60,000 bases of DNA from Branchiostoma floridae (lineage: Eukaryota > Chordata > Leptocardii > Amphioxiformes > Branchiostomatidae): positions 17,837,959 through 17,897,958 of the forward strand of contig NC_049987.1 in NCBI RefSeq assembly GCF_000003815.2, read 5' to 3'. Positions 1-11,459 of the stretch are shown piece by piece. Below the pieces are notes generated by a model. The model was not told where the DNA came from. It worked only from the letters and a program-made list of their open reading frames with translations, and searched no databases. The translations under genes were made by a program, and so were the position numbers. The stretch's first letter is position 1. Every line of letters starts with the position of its first letter.

Positions 1-9
1 TATTGTTGA

Positions 10-27
10 TATATATATATATATACA
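10..27. repeat. Short (AT)n microsatellite
   Basis: A run of alternating A and T, about nine units. The rest of bases 1-323 shows no recognisable exon on either strand; it is presumably intron of the minus-strand receptor gene that leaves the window here. Confidence 0.7.
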
Positions 28-323
28 TAACTAATTTCTTGTATTTTGGCCATATCGGCAGTAATAGCCGCATTTCTAATGATTTTACAGCCGAATAAAT
101 CAAATCAGAAACAACAGATAAAAATAGAGGTAATATTTTTCTTCACAAACAATTCTTCGAATGCAATATATCCAATAACACAAACTCACATGGCTAAAGA
201 AAGTAACACTTTATACACGTACAGATTGCAACCGTTATTGGTGTAAATCATAAAATGATTGTCAATGTCAGCGAGATTGCCAAGACCCTCTAGCTAAAGA
301 AACGTAGTAAACCATATACATAC

Positions 324-3300
324 TTGATGAAGAACTTCGTTGGTCACTTCAACATCTGCAATGAGAAGAAAGCGCTTTTCCTTGCGACTCTTTGAGCTCC
401 TGAGGAAGATCTCCAGTTGTTCGTAGCGGGTTCTCTCATCATCGGGAATCTCGGCCATACGGTAGAAGGTAGAGGACTGACTCATCAACGACATCAGCTC
501 TTCAGATACCTCGTGGTAACCTGAAAATTAGAATTCAAAGTGATTAGGTCACTCTTTATGTAGATACGTAGCTTGTAGACACGTCAACCATCGGTACTTT
601 GCATGAAAAGTAGCAATTTACCAAATAGTGATAAATCCCAAGTAAGCATGGTAATGGTTGTTGTTGACGACATTTGATATTTAAGGGAACCATTCCCATA
701 ATTGTATGTGTGTCTGGCCTTTCGGGGACTCATGGAAAACAATTTGTAAACATTACTAGACTTTTCTGGCATTCAATTTTGATAAACTCACTTTTCGTGC
801 AGTGATTTATGTGTTCAAAGCAGACCAAACATCTTAGAGTTTATTCAAACATTTTGCAGCAAAATGTTAGTCCCTCACCTCCTGTTTTATTGTAGAATGT
901 GGTTACAGAACATCAACCAAACTTCTCTATGGTCAAATTACACTTTTCTTGCAGTGTACGTTAAAAATGAACATCTCAGAGCTTTTTTTAAAACAAATCT
1001 CAGTCCCTCACCTCCTGTTTTATGGTAGAATATGGTAACAGAACGCCAACCAAACTTCCCAATGGTCTGATGTAACATCATGGCCAACTCGTTAGCTGAA
1101 GGGGTGATTTCCAGAGTGTCGACGTTTGCCAGGACGTGTTGGTTCTTGTTGACGGGCGGTCCCACCCGTATGATGGGCTGGGGGAGGGCGCGTAGGATGA
1201 ATGAGGTGTCTGGGCAGTGATCGTCCCAACAGTCCAACACGACGGTGGCACACACCTCTTCATCACGGAAATTGGCCACTTCTGTTTAGGAATAGATGAA
1301 TAAAAAAGACGCAAAATACGGACAGTTCTAATCTAAGGAAAGACGCCAAAAGGTATACAGAATCTAGCCATTTCATCAACAACGCAAGACCTAGCTGTTC
1401 ACATGTAATGCCATGACAAATTATCCATAGATTTACCTATCATACTTATACCGCTACATCATTAGAAACACTTAAAGATATAGATCTCTTGGCATAGGTC
1501 GTTACAAGGACAAAATGTTCTTCAAGGATCACTTCAGGTTGGCTAATCACTAAGTATGTTATTTCAATCGTCACCTTGCTTTAATTATTTAAGTATAGTC
1601 AGTGCCTATTATTACAAACAAGGTGACAGAAGGTCAACTATAACCTTGGCGGGTAGATTTCTCTCGGTTTTTGTACGATGAAATCTGTAAACTGATTTTA
1701 TTATTCGATTATGGCATTTTTGATATTTACCAAATTGATGGTTTAAATTCATCGTAATTGTTATGTTTTTTTTTTTTTAAAGTTTGATAATGCACTTCAA
1801 CATGTGGTATTCTACATAATATTACGGAGCAAATATACCACTTAATACATTACTGTGAAAATGAATAAGACGTGAAGGTTTTAATGTATGTTCAGAAATA
1901 ATTATAACGTAAACAATAAAATAGAATAGCTGATGCAGAGGAAGCTAAACAGCTGCTGCCTGATCAGTGCCTTCTCGTTTGAGTGATATATGAATAAACT
2001 CCATTACGTAAAGTTAGATCGATGATGTTAAAGAAACTACAATATCTAAAATGGGATACACACCTGCGCTTAAGACAGGAAGACTTGCATCTTTCACGTT
2101 GATTGTTTTCTCGACTTTGTTGATCTGGACATTTTCCGGGAAGTCCTCGCTTTCCTGGATGGTTCTCAGGGCCTGGTCAAAACCGGGAAACGCCTTTCCA
2201 AGATTCACAACTCCTGTGGTGGTTCAACCAAAACGGAAAAAAAAGCATTGTGATTAAAAAAAACAGAAGTACTAAAACATTTTAGTATGAATTTTCAAAA
2301 ATAATCTTACATTTGAAGATCTTATACTTGAAGCATGTCTCACATATCAGCTATTTTGATATCAGTACTTCATTCAAGGCTCTTGGGTGGTTAAGTGAAG
2401 ACAAAAAATTAATGTCTTAGGAAGTTTGTTGATAAACGCCTCGTTGATATATTGATCTGTCGAAGCTTCTACAGTTATATAACAGACAGTGTGAAACCAA
2501 AGATATATGTTTGAAATGCATTCAAAGTTTGTCATGTTAGGATAAATAAAGCTATTTTACTGAGCGCAACCTAAAGGGGCCACATAGTATACTAAACTAA
2601 CCAAGGCGTGAGAACTCAAGTACATTCAAATTCAATACGAATTCAAATATGACAAATCAACGTCTTATTGTGATTCTTGTCTTTTGAAAACAGATGCACA
2701 CACCTCTTGAGATATTGCTGTAAAATTAGAATAGGAATTTTATAAGTATGACGATCGATGTATATAGATACCATAGCTTGTTAAACAACAAATCTTATGA
2801 TGCCGAACTAAATGTAATAGTTTTCTTGATCGATTTAGACAGTTTGTCAATGCTCATTCGGTAGTTCTTCACAATTAAGGCTGGGAAAATAAAGTACTGT
2901 ATCTTATCAGGAGAAAGACAAACACTTAACCTACTTTTAAGGCTTAGAAGTCATTTGTAACATCTTCTCTAAGTGTAGCAAGATAAGACGTTATCTGATA
3001 TGCCACTAATGCAGCCGGAAGTGTTTGTAAAATGTGTAGAAGGAAATGTAAAATAGAGAGGCATCACATCGATTTCTACAAGCTAGAGCCCCCTCAACAG
3101 ATTGAGGAAAATAAAAGGTGTATAGCTACAGCAAGAAGCCTGACATCGTACTAATTTGGTTAGCTTAACCAACGGAAAAGCCGGGCCATCTCATTTAGGG
3201 GTCGAATTCAACTACAGGAAAGACATGACGAATATAAATAGTTCGGTCATATTTCTAAAATTCACATTATTCTGTCCACCAAGAACACCTTGGTTCACAC

Positions 3301-4383
3301 TACCAGCCAACCAAGACATTTATGATCAATAGCTGCCTAGCAAATGAACAATTCTATAATAACGAGTTGCCGTCTCAAATATGTACGGTATCTTGATATC
3401 AACCAAAATAAGAATGGAATATGGCAGATTCCCTTAGTATTTTTCGGTGTGAAGGTTATTGGGGTGTGATCAAAGATATATTCAGATTGAAAGAAATACT
3501 GAAAGAAATGCAATACGCAACTTTTTCGCACCCCAAAAATGCTACAATATAAGATTACAAGATTACCTATTGTGCGTTTTATTTGTATTGGCTGAAGAAC
3601 AAACTAAAAACGTTATCTGTTTGTATCATAGACTTACCTTGCGTCTGTTTAAAAAATATGTGTAAGTGCAAACAGCAACATTGTCCTAGTGGAAAACTCT
3701 TTTTCTAGCCAACTTCAATGCATTGACAAACAGGCGCTTCGTCTTTATGTAGTCCTATTCAATTTGACACTGCACATCTTTAATGCATACACTGCATTTC
3801 ACATTTGTACAAATTGCAAAGACAGCAAAAAGATCAGGAAGTTTTGAACATGTGTTCTGACTTCAAGCTCCCACTATTGGATTTTCGTTTCCATATCTAT
3901 AATGATGGAAGCGATGAAACTTAAATACCCCCCCCCCCCCAAAGAAAATACACCGAGAAAAAACTTAATCCAACGAACGTTACCGATTCTACCAGAATCT
4001 TTTATCATAGTGGACAGATGTGAACTATTTAAGACTTTTTAATAAACTAACATATGTATAACTCTAATGGGAATATGAAGATGACCTTTTCAAATTATGT
4101 ATCCGGTATACGCCATTTATAAACAAAATTCCTTGAAATATTCTTCCACTTTCCGCAAATAGATGAGGAGAAACTAACAAAAGCAGAAGATCTATAGACA
4201 AACATATATACGACTGCACTTTTAAGCAAGTAATTTACAGTAAGAAGATACTAAAAAAAATTCAGGGTTGCTGGTTATCAAATAGAGATCATAGCAAAGC
4301 TCGTACATACCAATGGTCACGTTCACGGCGAGGCCACATCCCATTGCCAATGAAAACACGACGTACCACAAAACACCCTTCAT
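324..4383 (-). CDS. Receptor with ANF-receptor-type N-terminal domain (iGluR-like), 5' part
   Basis: Four exons were assembled on the minus strand: 4383-4311, 2213-2064, 1281-1012 and 520-324. All boundaries have AG acceptors and GT donors. The phases agree (1, 1, 1, then 0), giving 230 in-frame residues with no stop. The protein opens with a hydrophobic signal peptide (about residues 1-19, MKGVLWYVVFSLAMGCGLA). A segment beginning VNVTIGVVNLGKAFPGF follows, and then a Rossmann-like region with the motifs FGWRSVTIFYH and KRFLLIADVEV. This order resembles the periplasmic-binding-protein-like ligand domain (ANF_receptor) at the N-terminus of ionotropic glutamate receptors; natriuretic-peptide or other family-C-type receptors are alternatives. 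The start chosen is the Met at 4383 because the signal peptide follows it directly; an in-frame Met at 4467 would bury that peptide. The rest of the receptor lies beyond base 1. The exact subfamily is not resolved. Confidence 0.6.
786..934 (-). pseudogene. Tandem duplicate of an exon edge (dead pseudo-exon)
   Basis: Bases 870-934 repeat 1003-1067, which form the 3' end of the receptor's third exon plus its GT donor, and the similarity continues into the intron side. The copies lie about 133 bases apart, so this is a tandem duplication of the exon edge. The copy keeps the donor (GGAG followed by gtgaggga), but the Trp codon of the FGW motif has become TGA and no good acceptor is visible. It therefore looks untranslatable. 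Confidence 0.75.
2214..4310. other. First intron of receptor gene, no recognised element
   Basis: About 2.1 kb of AT-rich sequence between coding exons 1 and 2. I see no convincing ORF, RNA gene or inverted repeat. A poly(C) run of about 13 bases lies near 3928-3940. Confidence 0.5.
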
Positions 4384-4818
4384 GTCTTTTTCTATCGCCG
4401 ACGGAAAACACACACGCACGCACAAATGACCTGAAGGCCTTATGTGATCTACCCTATCTCTTTCCAAAATGGGTAACGAAGTTATCGCTGCCTAAAATGT
4501 CAATTTAGATGGCAATGATGTAAGGTGCCCTGCAAGTAAACTGGGCTGCGTCGGCTCTTGTTACTCTTCTATGAGTCACGACCTGCTCGTGTAATTGTAT
4601 TAAGTTGTTACCATGATAATCAGTGGGCAGTGTTGTGATTGATACTTGTACTGATTGATTGATTATCCGTGTTGGTTGAATTCTTAGCTGTAGGATTTGA
4701 GATTTGAGCTTTGTCTCTATGCAAAGGAATTGACTCACCATGAAATTTCAGTAAATGTTGATGACCTTCATTTGCTGTCTGATTCACTGCGCTGACTTTC
4801 CGGAAAGCGGAAACGTGG

Positions 4819-4826
4819 TGACGTCA
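4819..4826. promoter_or_regulatory. Candidate CRE site (TGACGTCA)
   Basis: A perfect palindromic cAMP-response-element core lies about 440 bases upstream of the receptor start codon at 4383. The motif is seen in the sequence; its function is inferred from position only. An 8-base site occurs by chance fairly often. Confidence 0.3.
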
Positions 4827-4839
4827 GGAGTGAATCAAA

Positions 4840-5770
4840 GGTGGCACAAAGAAGGAATGTACCGCCGTCATGGTTCAGAGAGGTTTAAAAACTACCTACT
4901 TCTGCACCTCTTATGAAATTTGAGGCTGATTTGAATGAACATATTATGGTATTTGTGGATAGGTGTCCATCAATCCTTAGCATTCAACTGTCCCCAATTA
5001 GATAAGAATGAAAAAGAGTTTTGTTCGAGTGTTTTAATGATTGTAGGAGATTGCAGGAAGTGAGATCGTTGTGATAAAGCAAATAGGATAATGGCCCAAC
5101 GTTTTAGGACTTAAAAAGTCTTCTATTAGAAGATCCTACCAAGATAACTGATACAAAAATCGTTACTTGCTACTCTTAAACGAATGACTTAGAGATGCAG
5201 GCAATGACACCAAGATTTAACAAAGTTGGCACTGGAGAATAAATGCCTGATCAAGACTAACGTTTATAGAAAGACTCCACAAAATAACATTTCTTGGAAG
5301 AGCAATATTAGTAAGTGGATGCTTGTGGAAGCCCTTAGGAGGGTAGTGGTAAAAGTAAAGCAGAATGACGACTTCATTATTCAACTATTCATCGCAGATC
5401 ATCGCACAGCACTCTCTTTGAACTAATCCACTTCATGGGAGACTCTGGAATAACATGTTGACACTAGAATGAAATTATCACACCGACATAGGAGAGGATC
5501 ACTTAATACGAAGGTCAATTATACTGCTAATGTCTAGACGAAAAGGCAATTATGTAATAAACGACACTAATGGGAGGGCCATGAGTTCAAGGTTATTGGA
5601 TTATAGGGATAATATCAGTAAGATAATTGATTGTGGAATAGGGCAATGATTTCCTGGAACACTGTCATCTGTTAAGAAAAGTATTATTGAAGAAAAATGC
5701 AGAACAATTAATTTTGAATGTAAAACAGTTAGCCATAGCTCACTTTTTCTGTGTAGATCCATGGATCATA
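4840..5770. other. Intergenic, nothing recognised
   Basis: AT-rich sequence between the receptor promoter region and a mariner-type MITE. No coding potential above chance was seen. Confidence 0.4.
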
Positions 5771-5772
5771 TA

Positions 5773-6015
5773 CGAGGGGTGATCAGTATGTTCTCGACCT
5801 CACCAAGAAATAACAACCACGACTCAGATTCTCTGGCACAACTTCATAGTAGAAAGTCTTTTATCATATCCTCCAATTTCAATCATTGGAGTCATTACTT
5901 TCCAGGCATTCGTTTTTCCTAAATTAGAAGACTTCATACTATGAAGTTGTGCCTGAAAATCTGAGTTGTGCTTGTTATTTCTTGGTGAGGTCGAGAACTT
6001 ATTGATCACCCCTCG
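5773..6015. mobile_element. mariner-type MITE with long terminal inverted repeats
   Basis: The element is 243 bases and flanked by TA on both sides (5771-5772 and 6016-6017). Its ends begin CGAGGGGTGATCA and their complement, and the inverted repeats extend for about 60 bases with few mismatches. The CGAGGGxTGxTCA end sequence and TA target fit Tc1/mariner-derived non-autonomous elements. Only short non-coding sequence remains between the arms, so it depends on a transposase encoded elsewhere. Confidence 0.85.
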
Positions 6016-6228
6016 TACCCAGTCAATCACAATTATAGGGTTTGCCACGCTACGTAGCTACCACACAGTTGTTCTGCTCTCAACGCTGCTATGTTTAAAA
6101 AGACCAGAACAGTTTTATATGCTCAGTGACAGAGGATTTCTTGCTCAGATATAACTTTTCTTTATTTCAAAACTTTCAAGTTCTGTAAGCCAATTCAAAG
6201 AACTTTCAATGCCCCTGTTGCAAGTGAT

Positions 6229-6244
6229 GGGGGGGGGGGGGGGG
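6229..6244. repeat. Poly(G) tract
   Basis: Sixteen consecutive G residues. One of many long G or C runs in the window. Confidence 0.8.
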
Positions 6245-6933
6245 TAGTATAGACCGATCCTGAAAGCTCATGACAATTACGGCACAATTAGCGGTTCAAC
6301 CAATGATAGACTGGTAATCATCGCTTCATCCAACGAGAGAGTGGCAGCATGTCCGTCAGATTTTCGCGTTTCCTTGGTTTAATTTTGTCTGCGTCTTGAC
6401 ACAAGCTGACTGGGCTTTGTGATTGACGTTTTTAAACAGCGGGGGTGTGCGTCACATCCATCTAACCAGTTGACAGTAAAAGAAGAAACGTAAAGAAACA
6501 AAAAACATTTTATTCCTATTCCGAAGATATTAAGTAAATACAATTGATCATCACAATTCGACCTCGTCTAGTACAAAATGTGTCTAAAACTTCTCACTCA
6601 GCCCTGCACTTTATTTGACGAGATGCGCTACAGACTACTTCACCGGCCGTTTGACGTACCAATATGGCTACCTGTACGAAACCATGGATTAGTTATGAGA
6701 TGTTTAAAAAAAGGATTGTGTTGGGAACATGTGAACACTGCAGCAGTGGCACCTAAATGCAGTCCAATGTATAGCCTGGCATCATTGGAAAGTCGGTGTC
6801 AGATGGTCAACGAAATGTTCAATATTTTAAAGATATGGCGCGGTACAAATAAAATGGCATTCAGTAGGTTGCATTCTTTTTAATTGAGTCTCTGTCCGAC
6901 TATGATACGTATCCTGTTGCGAGATGTCTTATA

Positions 6934-9428
6934 TTACAAGTGGCTGGCTAACATGTCTTTTTCATACATGATAATTCGACACTTTGACTTTGCATCCATA
7001 AGGTTTTCCATCTGCAACGTGTCTCTACAAAAAGTGTGCATTAAATCCTCCAGCTCTTCAAGACCTGCGAAAACACTAACATGGATATCGTCCTTTTTGT
7101 AGCTTCGGCTTATATCCTGTAGGTGTTTCAGAAGGTGCTTTTGTAGTGTACGAAAATCCATGGCGTAGACTTGAATAGACATCATTCTCACTACAGCGGT
7201 TGAGTAGGTACTAGAGAGACTTAGACTTGCTTCTCCCTTGCAGTTTAACACGTAAATTGTGTTTTCTGCTTGTAGAAACTTTAGGTTGGCAGGACAAAGG
7301 GTGAACGGATCCCAGTCAGCAAGTATGATGGGTTTGCCGTCGTAGCCACCACATGCTTGCGATGGAAGTGTTTTCTGTACGGCCGTGCAGAAGTCGTCAT
7401 CAGGGTCTTGTAGAGGTGTGACGTCAGGTAAACCGGTTGTGTCCAGTTGAGCCAGCTGAGTAGGGTCCTGTCGCCACCAGAGATGGGGCCCTGCCTTGTA
7501 TTCTACGTAAGGCTGAAAAGGAAAGCAAACGATAAACTGTATGGTATTTGTGTATACCTACAGTTTGATCTATATGTTGTATAGTCCTGCTATGTGTCAT
7601 AGTTTCGGAAAGAAAGAATGAGAGGGAGAATAAGAGAGAAATGATAAAGTGTCTGTGAGAGAAAGAGAAAAAGGGAGAAATGAAAGTTTGCTTTTGGCAT
7701 TTTTGCATTCAAAATAAAACCACTAAAATGCATTTAAGCCGTTCGTTTCATAAGTAAAAACATAACTAATACTTACTATGCAATCATTATTAGTTGAGCT
7801 AGTATAACTCGAAAAAAAACATCAGAAGCACTAAAACAAGTCCTCTACTTCCTTATTTTTGCTCTCAAAAATTGTCTCTAGCAGAAACGATTAACTTTAT
7901 AAACATGCAAAGAAAACAAAATGTTTTTTTTCAGCTCAAACTCCGAGGATACTTACCTCTATTGACCAAACCTCGAAGTTGACCCATTTATTTCGTGTAT
8001 TCGTACGCAGGACTCAATCACTCACATATGTCATGCGTTAAGTATACTGGTGAACTGAACAAATCTTGGCCAAAATAGGAATGCTCAGACGGTCAGACCC
8101 CACGTGCACCTTCGGCTTGTTCCTACCAAAATGTTTCCTGACAGAAACCAAAAATGTCTCCAGATAGGGCTGATTCAATTTCTTTAAGGATTTCAAGGAG
8201 CTACTAATATATGAAAATCTTCTCTATAAATTATAATATAGGCTTACCTAGCCTGACTAAAATCGCGCTCCTAGCGGCCAGTCTTATAGTTGCCACGGGA
8301 CATTAACCCCACTCAACCAGAGATTGTGTTTCAAACACAGGCTATAGGCTTACCATGTTGAAAACTTCTCGCAAGCCATGACCCTGTGCGTCCGCCATCT
8401 TGTTGAGACTTGACACCGTGGCACGTTTGTACCTGGCTGCCGGGTAGTTCTGTCGGATCCAGGCGTCCTGATACTTCTCCAGCTTCCAGAGGACGCCCGT
8501 CTTTCTCCACGCGGCAGCGATTCTCGCAGAGGTGCTGATAAAGGCCTTGCCTCCCTCTGTTATTATTGCCACCAGTAGTCCTACCTGTGAAATACAAACA
8601 CTTCAATATATATGTGTGTGTATGTGTATGTGTACCTTGTACCATGTGTATCTTGTTTCCTTAACCCAGCAGTATTCTAGGGTCGTTGGCCTGGGGTCAC
8701 AACATTGTGTAAAAGTGTGTGTGTGTGGTGTTTGCGTTCGTGTCCATGTTTACAAGTGTGCATATATGCACTATGTTTGTCCAATCGTAGAAGGAAGGCG
8801 AATCCCTTACGTTGTTGGAACTTGATAAAGACAGATGGTTTGCTTTGAAGTGGACGCGGCGAACCAAGACAGAAGTTGACAGAAGATGACGTAAATTTTT
8901 AAAAATGAGCGCTTCAAGGACTTGTCATTTTCCAACACTGTGACACATATACAAGCCAATGTTTTGATCCATAAAGATCTGATCTAGGTGCTAAGCGTGC
9001 GATGGCAACACTGCATTGAAACCGTACGGTGATTAAAAACTCACCACTTGTTTTCCCAAGACGGCAATGAATACCCTGGTGTTAGGAGCATCGATGAATG
9101 AGTGGTAAAATGCAGGCAGGTAGTCTGTGTCGCCATAGATGTCCTTAGACATCCGTATCACAGCGTCATAATCTTCGTGTGAAGCAAGACGAACGGACAG
9201 ATTCTGACTGAGATCTGCCATGTTCCGAACTTGGAGGGGAGGGGGGCGGAACTTACTGTACTGGTTCGGTGTCCTCTTTTGACCCTTACAAATAAATACC
9301 CCGTGTAGCCGGTTTGCAGTCGACCTTTGCTCTCTGTGAGTGACACTTGCGTTGTGGCGTAAATTAGTACTAATAGAAGCTCGTAACGGCCGCTTCTGTT
9401 GTAACCTCGCTAAAAGTTTTAGTGCCAT
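6934..9428 (-). CDS. GNAT acetyltransferase, histidine N-acetyltransferase (NAT16)-like
   Basis: Three exons on the minus strand: 9428-9045, 8584-8354 and 7512-6934, joined in phase 0 with consensus splice sites and ending in TAA at 6936-6934. The full frame gives 397 residues. The conserved start of the family is the segment VRLASHEDYDAVIRMSKDIYG, then DYLPAFYHSFI, then VFIAVLGKQVVGLLVAIIT, which forms the first half of the acetyl-CoA-binding GNAT fold. The downstream region (WKLEKYQDAWIRQNYP) matches the style of NAT16 and vertebrate histidine N-acetyltransferases, which acetylate free L-histidine; the substrate here is inferred. The start is ambiguous. Met at 9428 adds 69 Arg/Lys-rich residues that could be a mitochondrial leader or 5' UTR read-through. 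Met at 9221 (MADLSQN) gives 328 residues, closer to the family length, and is my preference. Confidence 0.8.
8600..8765. repeat. Interrupted (TG)n microsatellite in intron
   Basis: Two TG-rich stretches, about 8612-8636 and 8708-8750, lie in the first intron of the acetyltransferase gene. Confidence 0.6.
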
Positions 9429-9587
9429 GGCTCACCATGCACCTTTGGGGTCAAGGGTCAAGGTTACGGTTCCGGTTCAATCTTCAATTGAACGTGCGTG
9501 CATGACACCGGTCTGCTCTTTTAAAAGCGTGACGTTTACAAATGACCTGGCTTCCCATATAAAGAAGGGACCGATTTTTCCTTATTA

Positions 9588-9855
9588 ATAATAATAATAA
9601 TCATCTGGTGTATTTTGCCAGCCAGTAGGTACCCAGTATGAGTAATGAGGCTGTTTAACGTGGTCGAGGCACCTCCTCGAGCACGGGACCCCCGTTTTAC
9701 GTCCCTCCCGGAAGACGATTTCGTGGAAACTTCGTGAGGCTACAGCAATCCGGACGTCCTTGGTTGGTCCCCCATCCAAGCACTGTCCGGACCGTCGCGT
9801 TGCTTAACTTCCGAGATCGAGGGATCGGGTGACCAACGCGCCACGCGGCCGTAGA
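9588..9855 (-). mobile_element. 5S-rRNA-derived SINE (SINE3 type)
   Basis: Read on the minus strand, the head at about 9855-9745 resembles 5S rRNA throughout: GTCTACGGCC at the 5' end, then CTCGATCTCGGAAGTTAAGC (internal promoter region), then CTTGGATGGGGGACC, then GCTGTAG near the 3' end of the 5S part. An unrelated body of about 150 bases follows and ends in an (ATT)n tail at about 9588-9600. A 7-base target-site duplication, CTTATTA, flanks it at 9581-9587 and 9856-9862. The uninterrupted site, with a single CTTATTA, is present at 20941-20947 in a duplicated copy of this flank. The 5S part has diverged from functional 5S, so this is a retroposon and not an RNA gene. Confidence 0.88.
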
Positions 9856-9862
9856 CTTATTA

Positions 9863-10080
9863 CCTTCATGAAAAGGAGACATTGTTATTATCTATGAAAA
9901 TTAAAGGCGTAATCTTGGGTTTGCCAGTGTGTGTAGACGTCGCTCTCTGTGTTTGCATGGGTTTCCAGATATTTTAGTCAGCATGACTTATGAACCCCTG
10001 GATGGTCACCGTGTTGGTTTTCGCCCCAAAGCAACACGCAGAGATATGGTACTGCAGAGATGTTTTGTTTCTTTCTTTCA
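9863..10080. repeat. Dispersed repeat, family also at 20.9 kb and 51.8 kb
   Basis: The phrases 'tgtgtttg..tttccag.tattttag.cagcatgactta' recur at 20944-21110 (as part of a duplicated flank) and, more diverged, at 51815-51930 inside a P450 intron. No coding potential. Confidence 0.6.
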
Positions 10081-10441
10081 AGGAGGATAACTGAACAAAG
10101 GATTGAGGAATTCCATAATGGATATCCAAGGAATTCAAACAGAGATGTTCACGATTAAATGTAAATTATGCAAAAATGACTTATTTGCATAATCAATGAA
10201 TGAATTTCATAATTCCGCTGTTTACATGATAGAACTTCAATACAATGTAACACGTAATTTATGAAAGATGATAGCAGATGCAGATTGTGCAAATAATTGG
10301 TAATTTGCACATGTTTCATTATCATAATTTACATTGTACGGATAATGTATACGCAAGGGGTTGTTTAGTGGTCGAAGGCTGCAGTTTATAGCTCTAATTT
10401 ACCTTATGGGTTTCAATCCTGATTTTAATCCTGACTTCTTT

Positions 10442-11450
10442 TTATATTTCAGCCATACATAGTATGGTGAAATATATTGTATTCGTAATGTTTCTTTCTT
10501 CTTTCTTTCTTTCTTTCTCCTGTCAAATCTTCAAAGTGATTCATCTCCGCCGTTCCTGGACCGAATGACCTGAAATTTGGCACAGGGGTAGAATGGGCCA
10601 ATACCTTTTTTCTCAGTTTTTTCATATCTGCCTCTAAAATGATTTTATTGAGATTTTTTGGTCAATTTTAGACCAAAACTGTATATTTTGGCCCCTGTAC
10701 CCTGGTATTACAACCAAATGAGCTGAAATTTGACAGAGATGTGCCTTGATAATGCCCCCATATAAATTCGATAACACTTTTGGTGTACAGTACAACAAAA
10801 TGCTTATTTTTGCGATTTTTTGACCAATTTTTGACCAAAAAAGGACACTTTTGGCCCCTGTACCCTGGTATTACAACCAAATGAGCTGAAATTTGACAGA
10901 GATGTGCCTTGATAATGCCCCCATATAAATTCAATAACACTTTTGGTGTACAGTACAACAAAATGCTTATTTTTGCGATTTTTTTTACCAATTTTTGACC
11001 AAAAAAGGACACTTTTGGCTCCTGTACCTTGGTATTGCAACCGAATGAGCTGAAATTTGACACAGATGTGCCTTGATAATCCCTTCATATAAATTCAATA
11101 ACACTTTTGGTGTACAGTGCAACAAAATGCTTATTTTTGCGATTTTTGGCCAATTTTTGACCAAAAAAAGGACACTTTTGGCTCCTGTACCCTGGTATTA
11201 CAATTAAATGACCTGAAATTTGGTATAGATAGGCATTAGATACTTAGTAACAAGATTCAAGTAAAATTTTTGACATAAACAACTTTAAAATGATTAATTT
11301 TGGCACTTTTCTGAGGGGAAATTTGTTTTCTTTTGGCCTCCTGACGTGACCTTCCGTGACCCCGCACAGAGCCACACCTGTGCGCGTCAGCCGGAGAGTT
11401 AATTGAATCAAAGACCTAGCCAATCAGCGAAGAGGAATTTGGCAAATGAT
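10442..11450. repeat. Dispersed repeat family R1, copy 1, with internal tandem array
   Basis: The copy begins with a hairpin (TATATTTCA.CCATAC paired with GTATGGTGAAATATA, about 10443-10476), then a CTTT-rich stretch, then 'gttcctggaccgaatgacctgaaatt'. It runs to the conserved tail 'agccaatcagcgaagaggaa'. The same order recurs at 14543-14975 and the 3' part at 12487-12770. ORFs here exist only because the tandem array lacks stops in one frame. Confidence 0.75.
10691..11340. repeat. Tandem repeat, about 163-base unit
   Basis: The landmark GCCCCTG/GCTCCTG followed by 'taccctggtattacaa' starts at 10691, 10854, 11018 and 11181, giving periods of 163, 164 and 163 bases. Three near-identical full units are followed by a diverged partial fourth. 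Copy 3 of the same family at 14.5-15.0 kb carries only one unit, so the array expanded within copy 1. Confidence 0.85.
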
Positions 11451-11459
11451 CAACGCATC

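Noticed and set aside
6578-6883. 101-codon plus-strand frame
   Set aside because: It lies just downstream of the acetyltransferase stop on the other strand, has no recognisable domain and no splice partner.
9745-9855. A functional 5S rRNA gene
   Set aside because: The 5S-like part has several changes from any functional 5S, continues into a non-5S body with an (ATT)n tail, and is flanked by a target-site duplication, so it is a SINE.
10668-11088. 131- and 94-codon minus-strand frames
   Set aside because: The frames are made of the 163-base tandem unit translated several times, with no family resemblance.
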